A DNA stretch of 59,997 nucleotides from contig DATJFV010000012.1 of assembly GCA_035495435.1 (NCBI GenBank), positions 1 through 59,997 on the forward strand, given 5' to 3'. The notes below the pieces were generated by a model. That model did not search any database. It saw only the letters and a list, made by a program, of their open reading frames with translations, and had not been told where the DNA came from. Within the stretch, counting starts at the first letter, position 1; every line of letters starts with the position of its first letter. Origin of the DNA: JBDSKH01 sp035495435. GTDB taxonomy: Bacteria > Actinomycetota > Actinomycetes > Actinomycetales > Microbacteriaceae. The position numbers were made by a program, and so were the translations under genes. This document shows, in pieces, positions 55,609 through 59,997 of this stretch.

Positions 55609-58149
55609 ATGCCGCAGCCCCGTCACGCAGGGCTCCCCGCCGTGCGAGGACCGCTCGCACCCACCGCATTCCGGGCGCCCGAGCCCGGTGTGCGGCTCAC
55701 CATCGTCCCCGATCTTCCCCTCGTGCCGGTGCGCTCCGTGGTCGCCGCCGCTCTCGACGCAGACGACCGGCACCGCGATGTGGTCTGGGTGGAGCTGCCC
55801 GCCGCGCCCGCCGACGACCGCGAGGCGTGGGACGCGATCCGCGCCGGGCTCGCCTCCGCGACCGGAGCCCCGCTCGCGGGCGACCCCGACGAAGCCGTCG
55901 CCGACCACCTCGCCGGGCTGACCCGCGAGCTGATCCTGGCCCTCGACATCCGCCCCGGCGTCTCGCACGACCTCGACGCGCGCCTGCTCGGCCTGCTGAG
56001 CGCCGCCCCCCTGCTGTCGATCGTCGCGATCTGCCCGGGCCGGCGCATGCTCGAGGTGATGGGCCGCGTCGAGCACGGCGCCGTGCTGGTGTCGGGGTCG
56101 GCGCTGGTGGCCGACGCCGACGGCATCCGCACGTTCGCAATCAAACTCGGTGTGCCGCTGACCGACGAGGACGCGATCGCGCTGTCGCATTCGCCGATGA
56201 TGCTGCCGGATGTGCTGCCCGCCGTGATCGCGTCGGCGAGCCTGGAGGAGATGGAGACCCAGGGCGACGCCGTGTCGTACCTGCTGGACGAGTGCGAGAA
56301 CTACCTCACCATGCGGTTCCGCGCCACCTCCGACGGAACCGTGACCGGGCTGCTGCCGCTCGCCGTGCCCTCGACCCTCACCCCCGCGATCCTCGAACTG
56401 GTCGCCCCGGCGATCGCCGAACGCACCCAGCTGGACCGCGCCGCCCAGTCGCGCATCGTCATCCGCGAGCCCGGCGACGGCCCCGCCCGCTACCGCATCG
56501 AGCCGATGCTGCGGCGGGTGCTGATCCTCGAGCTGCGGTTCCGCGACCCCGCGCTCGCCCGCCGGCTGAGCTCGTCGCTCGGCGAACACTTCCGCGACAA
56601 GGGCGAGGTGTTCGAGTCGATCGCGCACTTCTCCGACGCCGAGGACTGGGATGCGGTGATCGAGACCCTCGACGGCGAGATGTTCCGGCTGCTGGCCGAG
56701 GACCCGCTGCGGGTGCACGACGCGATCCTCGCGCTGCCGCGCCGGGTGCGCGACGAGAACCCGCGCTTCACGCTGTGCCTAGAGGTCGGCTGGCAGCCTC
56801 GCGAGGGTCTGGCGCAGGCGTACCTGACCATCGCCCGGCGGGCGGCCGGGATCTTCGGCCGGCTGCCGCGCGAGATGTCGCCGTGGGACATGCTGCACGT
56901 GCTGCTGGTGAAGACGATCGTGTTCCGGTTGAAGGGCGACTTCGCGGCGGCGCTCGACGCAGCCGACGAGCTCGACTCGCTGCTGAACGACGACGACGAC
57001 ATCGCGGGGCGACCCGTCGGCACCCTCGCCGAAGCCCACTACCAGTCGGGAATGACCCGGCTGCTGGGGCTCGACCTCGTCGGCGCGCGCGAGAGCTTCA
57101 CCCGCAGCTTCACGCTCACCCAGAACCGCGGTGATTCCGCCGAGAAGCTGACCGAACGCGCGGCGGAGGCGACCGCGCTGGTGCGTGCGCTCGAAGGCGA
57201 AACCGATCACGCATCCGCCTGGCTGGCGCTGGTGCCGGATGCCGCCCTCGGCACCGCCGGCCTGGTCGCCTCCGCGCTGATCGCCATGGGCCACCTCGAG
57301 CCGCACGACGTGCGGGAACGACTCGACGCGCTGGCCGAACTCGACTCGCACGACGAACTGTGGCCGTTCGTGGCGCACGCGCAGAGCCGCTACGGGCTGT
57401 ACTGGGGCGACCCGGTCGAGACCGACAGCGCACTCGACCGCACCTGGGCCGAGCACGGCGAACAGCTCGTCGCCGGGTCGACCGCACAGGTGCTGCTCAC
57501 CTCCGACGCCGCCGACCTGGCACTGCTGCTGGGGCAGCTGTCGCGGGCGGAAGCGGCGCTCGACGCGGTGCCCTCGCGCAACACCTGGATAGCGGTGCCA
57601 CGGGCTCGGCTGGCGCTGCTCGGCGGCAACCCGAAGCACGCGCTGCTGTTCATCCTGGAGGGTCAGCGCCGGGGACGCGTGGAGCGCTACGGCCAGCTCG
57701 ACCTGGCGGTGCTGCGCGCCTCGGCGGAGCTCGCCCTCGGGCGGGAACAGGACGCCACCGCCTCACTGCTGCGCGCGATCAACCAGGCCGAGAAGACCGG
57801 CGTCATCGTGCCGTTCCACCTGCTGCCGCAGGAGACGCTGCACGCGCTCGAAGAGCTCGCCCCCGAAGCGCGCGCGTTCGTGCGCCGCCACCACCTCGAG
57901 GGAACCAGCTACCTCGCCCCGTACACAGCGGTCGCGGGGGCGCTCAGCGAGCGCGAACTGATCGTGCTGCGTTCGCTGGAGCCCGGTGCCACCGTCGAAC
58001 AGGTCGCCAAGAAGCTGTTCGTCGCGTCGAACACGGTGAAGGCGCAGCTGCGCTCCATCTACCGCAAACTCAACGTGTCGACCCGCACCGAGGCGCTCCT
58101 CGTCGCAGCGGAGCTCGGGCTGCTCGACACCGAGTCCCGCAGCGCGTAG
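55609..58149 (+). CDS. Large LuxR-type transcriptional regulator (MalT/LAL-like without P-loop)
   Basis: An 846-residue protein. The C-terminal HTH covers about residues 781-843: LSERELIVLRSLEPGATVEQ, then VAKKLFVASNTVKAQLRSIY and RKLNVSTRTEALLVAAELG. The middle (roughly 330-770) is a helical repeat region of TPR-like character. The N-terminal 300 residues resemble an NTPase domain by secondary structure but show no GxxxxGK(S/T), so nucleotide binding is doubtful. LAL and MalT relatives have a P-loop; this subtype does not. Related large LuxR proteins lie beside exopolysaccharide clusters in Microbacteriaceae, and a tyrosine-autokinase fragment begins 1.7 kb downstream. The ATG has AGGAG at good spacing. 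Confidence 0.88.
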   Translation: MPQPRHAGLPAVRGPLAPTAFRAPEPGVRLTIVPDLPLVPVRSVVAAALDADDRHRDVVWVELPAAPADDREAWDAIRAGLASATGAPLAGDPDEAVADHLAGLTRELILALDIRPGVSHDLDARLLGLLSAAPLLSIVAICPGRRMLEVMGRVEHGAVLVSGSALVADADGIRTFAIKLGVPLTDEDAIALSHSPMMLPDVLPAVIASASLEEMETQGDAVSYLLDECENYLTMRFRATSDGTVTGLLPLAVPSTLTPAILELVAPAIAERTQLDRAAQSRIVIREPGDGPARYRIEPMLRRVLILELRFRDPALARRLSSSLGEHFRDKGEVFESIAHFSDAEDWDAVIETLDGEMFRLLAEDPLRVHDAILALPRRVRDENPRFTLCLEVGWQPREGLAQAYLTIARRAAGIFGRLPREMSPWDMLHVLLVKTIVFRLKGDFAAALDAADELDSLLNDDDDIAGRPVGTLAEAHYQSGMTRLLGLDLVGARESFTRSFTLTQNRGDSAEKLTERAAEATALVRALEGETDHASAWLALVPDAALGTAGLVASALIAMGHLEPHDVRERLDALAELDSHDELWPFVAHAQSRYGLYWGDPVETDSALDRTWAEHGEQLVAGSTAQVLLTSDAADLALLLGQLSRAEAALDAVPSRNTWIAVPRARLALLGGNPKHALLFILEGQRRGRVERYGQLDLAVLRASAELALGREQDATASLLRAINQAEKTGVIVPFHLLPQETLHALEELAPEARAFVRRHHLEGTSYLAPYTAVAGALSERELIVLRSLEPGATVEQVAKKLFVASNTVKAQLRSIYRKLNVSTRTEALLVAAELGLLDTESRSA

Positions 58150-58153
58150 CGCC

Positions 58154-58186
58154 GGTTGAGTAGCGCCGAAGGCGCGTATCGAAACC
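58154..58186. terminator. REP-like hairpin after the LuxR gene
   Basis: GGTTGAGTAGCGCC (58154-58167), GAA, then GGCGCGTATCGAAACC (58171-58186): a near-perfect stem-loop. It belongs to the same dispersed family as 8641-8820 (GAGTAGCG / CGTATCGA core). It sits between two convergent frames and probably ends transcription. Confidence 0.75.
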
Positions 58187-58199
58187 CGCCCCCGCGCCC

Positions 58200-59843
58200 T
58201 TACTCGCCCCGGCGCGGCCGCAGCACGGTGTCTTCGAGGCGGTTGTCGAGCACCGACTCGAGTTCGCGTTTGTCCTGCGCGAGCTGCTCGCGGATGTCGA
58301 CCGCGAGCCGCCGCTGTTCGCGCATGAGTCGCTCGTGGGCGACCCGTTCGAGCTCGCGGGCGCGCTGCTCGTAGCTTTCGCGCGCTTCGCGTTCGGGGTT
58401 GGGTGCGGTGTCGGTCGCCGCGGGGTGGCGGGCGGCACGCACCTCGACCCGGGGCAGTCCTCCGATTTCGCCGAGCAGGCTCCCCGCGACGGGGATCGCG
58501 CGGGTCTCGAGGTCGTCGGCGGGTTCCGGCGCGGGCGCGGGGGGCGGTGCGGTCTCGAGTGCCCGCGGCTCGGGGCTGCGCGGTGCGGGCACGGCCCGCG
58601 GCGGGATGGTGGACCCGGGTCGCGGCAGGATGTGCCGGATCGGCGGCGGCACGGTCGCGGCCTCGACAACGTCGCGCTGCATCCGGATCGACACCGTGTT
58701 CACCACGGTTCCCTTCACCTCGGGCACCGTGTTCTGCGTTCCCGGCTGAGGCGCCGGGGCGCTCGCGTAGGCGCCTCCGGCCAGCCGCGACGGGTCGGGC
58801 GCGAACCGCGACGCCGGCTTCGGCGGGTCGGGGCGCACCACGATCGGACGCTCGACCAGCTTCGGCGGCTTCTCACCCGTTGCGCGGGGCAGCGCCGCGA
58901 AGGCGGAGTCGAGGGCGCGCGCCGTGCCGATGGTGTGCTCGACATCGGTTATCTGCTCGCGCGAGGCGACCGGTGCGGGGGCGGATGCCGGGGCCGGCTG
59001 GGGGGCAGCGGATGCCGGGGTCGGGAGCGGGGTCGCGGCCGGGGGCGCCGGGGCCGGGAGCGGGGCAGCGGATGCCGGGGCCGGGACACGGGCGGGTTCG
59101 CGAAGTGCTTCGGGCGGGGTCTCCGCGGATGCCGGGGCCGGTTGCGGGGTCGCGGGCGGGGTCGCGGATGAGGAACCCGCTCCGACACGCCGCGCGCCCG
59201 CCACGGAGTCACGGCGCGTCGCCGGAATCTCCTCATCCGCACGGGTGCCGTGCTCCCCGGGTACACCGCGCTCCCCGGGTGCGCCGCGCTCCGCGGGTGC
59301 GCCGTGCTCCGCGGGTGCGCCGTGCTCCGCGGGAGCGTGCGGATCGACCGGGATGCCGACCGAACCGGCGGGTGCGGTGACTCGGCGGTGAGCTGTGCGG
59401 GGTCGTGCAATGGCGAGTTGGGTGCCCGGCTGGGGAATGGGGTCGGCCAGATGCGCCGGCGAAGCGCTGCGGGGTTTCGGTGCGACGACCGGAGCAGCGG
59501 CCGTCGGGGTCTCAGTCGGCGCGAGTTCGGAAACCTGGGTGTGCGCGGATGAGGACTCTGCGGGAACACGCCGGCCCTGCACCCCGGAGACACGGCGCGT
59601 CGCCGGAATCTCCTCATCCGCGCGCTGTGCCGGCGCGGCGGCGGGCGCGAACTCCGCCGCCACCGCAAGCTCCGCCGCCCGCACACCCGCCGCACCGTCC
59701 GCACCCACCGCACCAGCACCCGCGCCCGCACCCGCCACCGCGCCGCGGTATCCCGGCGCGTACACCGGTGCCGGCACGCCGTCGCGGCGACGGTCTCCGG
59801 ATTCCGCGCGACGCAGGGCCCGGCGCGGGGCGCCGGTGAGCAC
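58200..59843 (-). CDS. Uncharacterised Ala/Pro-rich protein with C-terminal coiled coil (start uncertain)
   Basis: The C-terminal third looks genuinely coding: VEHTIGTARALDSAFAALP, VERPIVVRPDPPKPASRF, VSIRMQRDVVEAATVPPPIR, and finally a charged coiled coil from REARESYEQRARELERVAHE to DIREQLAQDKRELESVLDNR. The N-terminal part is low-complexity Ala/Pro/Gly with PAEHGA repeats, and it includes two copies of the palindromic element, which it reads as ADEEIPATRR each time. No family is recognised. The frame is open to 59990, but there it would be antisense to a clear tyrosine-kinase segment; GTG at 59843 is chosen to limit that overlap. ATG at 59915 is an alternative. The low-complexity half may not be translated. 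Confidence 0.45.
   Translation of the reverse strand: MLTGAPRRALRRAESGDRRRDGVPAPVYAPGYRGAVAGAGAGAGAVGADGAAGVRAAELAVAAEFAPAAAPAQRADEEIPATRRVSGVQGRRVPAESSSAHTQVSELAPTETPTAAAPVVAPKPRSASPAHLADPIPQPGTQLAIARPRTAHRRVTAPAGSVGIPVDPHAPAEHGAPAEHGAPAERGAPGERGVPGEHGTRADEEIPATRRDSVAGARRVGAGSSSATPPATPQPAPASAETPPEALREPARVPAPASAAPLPAPAPPAATPLPTPASAAPQPAPASAPAPVASREQITDVEHTIGTARALDSAFAALPRATGEKPPKLVERPIVVRPDPPKPASRFAPDPSRLAGGAYASAPAPQPGTQNTVPEVKGTVVNTVSIRMQRDVVEAATVPPPIRHILPRPGSTIPPRAVPAPRSPEPRALETAPPPAPAPEPADDLETRAIPVAGSLLGEIGGLPRVEVRAARHPAATDTAPNPEREARESYEQRARELERVAHERLMREQRRLAVDIREQLAQDKRELESVLDNRLEDTVLRPRRGE
59164..59240. repeat. Palindromic element, copy D
   Basis: Outer arms GCGGATGAGGA (59164-59174) and TCCTCATCCGC (59230-59240); inner arms CGACACGCCG and CGGCGCGTCG. 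The right half is almost identical to that of copy E. It lies inside the low-complexity reading frame on the minus strand. Confidence 0.9.
59543..59623. repeat. Palindromic element, copy E
   Basis: Outer arms GCGCGGATGAGGA (59543-59555) and TCCTCATCCGCGC (59611-59623). The interior keeps ACACGCCG on the left and CGGCGCGTCGCCGGA on the right. It is 300 bases from copy D in the same orientation and the same codon phase of the minus-strand frame. Confidence 0.9.
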
Positions 59844-59997
59844 GATGCCGGCGGGAGTGCTTCCGGCCGGTGCCCGCCCCGCGAACTCGGGCGAGCTGCT
59901 GGCCACCTCGGCCATGCGCGACCTGCTCGCCGATCTGCGTTCCCGGTTCGACGTGGTGCTCGTCGACGCACCCCCGGTCGCCGATGTCACCGATGCC
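59836..59997 (+). CDS. Polysaccharide tyrosine autokinase (BY-kinase) C-terminal part, runs off window edge
   Basis: This frame reads VSTMPAGVLPAGARPANSGE, LLATSAMRDLLADLRSRFDV and VLVDAPPVADVTDA, a close match to the Walker B region of Wzc/CapB-type bacterial tyrosine kinases, which control exopolysaccharide chain length. The expected P-loop and Walker A' segments should lie 60-130 codons upstream, but none is present in any frame of the preceding 1.6 kb. The frame is open back to 59392 through Ala/Pro-rich sequence that does not resemble the kinase. It may be a truncated kinase joined to unrelated DNA, or a short gene starting at GTG 59836 or ATG 59845. The 3' end lies beyond the window. 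Confidence 0.6.
   Translation, partial: MSTMPAGVLPAGARPANSGELLATSAMRDLLADLRSRFDVVLVDAPPVADVTDA

Overview
The window is very GC-rich DNA (roughly 70% by eye) from an actinobacterium. Gene content and gene style (PurS/PurQ/PurL, DUF3073 beside purM, DUF2510 proteins, RepSA-type replication remnant, many GTG starts, abundant 4-base start/stop overlaps) point to the family Microbacteriaceae, most likely Microbacterium or a close relative. This assignment rests on recognised families only; no search was run. No tRNA, rRNA or CRISPR array was seen.

Layout. 1-1.7 kb: decayed mobile DNA (transposase tail, HEPN fragment, DUF4145 gene, RepSA replication-initiator pseudogene with two in-frame stops). 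1.7-4.4 kb: small metabolic genes, a VapC-like PIN gene and a Phd/RelE toxin-antitoxin pair. 4.4-8.7 kb: SLC13/ArsB-type transporter, zinc metallopeptidase, lipoprotein and DHA2 MFS exporter. 8.7-17.7 kb: proton-translocating transhydrogenase pntA/pntAB/pntB, recQ, a DMT transporter, a DEAD-box RNA helicase with a long basic N-terminus, and a secreted lipoprotein esterase. 17.7-27.4 kb: an RND transporter with a proline-rich tail, a MocR regulator divergent from yczE, a TipA-like MerR regulator with an internal start, a DUF4097/PadR operon behind three operator-like boxes, and a PrmC-like methyltransferase. 27.4-33 kb: exported protein, KimA-type potassium importer, paired CrcB/Fluc fluoride channels and two DUF2510 proteins. 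33-54 kb: a dispersed purine cluster (purM, purF, purD, purC, purS, purQ, purL) interleaved with accessory genes: oxidoreductase, SCP-like, YciI, GNAT, VOC, two SGNH hydrolases, CtlX, ABC exporter, MscS channel, DUF2254 and a DUF559-type nuclease. 54-60 kb: SDR oxidoreductase, chorismate mutase, a very large LuxR regulator, a low-complexity reading frame, and at the right edge the start of what looks like an exopolysaccharide region (tyrosine autokinase fragment).

How the genes work together. The seven pur genes cover most steps from PRPP to SAICAR; FGAM synthase is the three-part PurS/PurQ/PurL type. Ion homeostasis is prominent (KimA, Fluc pair, MscS, transhydrogenase). Regulators sit next to their probable targets (MocR/yczE, PadR/DUF4097, Phd/RelE).

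Main unusual signals. (1) Five copies of an imperfect palindrome whose arms read GCGGATGAGGA / TCCTCATCCGC; two lie inside an open reading frame. (2) At least fourteen genes start exactly six bases after a TANNNT -10 hexamer, so leaderless transcription is widespread here. (3) A nuclease gene is bracketed by two related palindromes. (4) A tyrosine-kinase C-terminal segment at the right edge has no P-loop upstream and lies antisense to another open frame.
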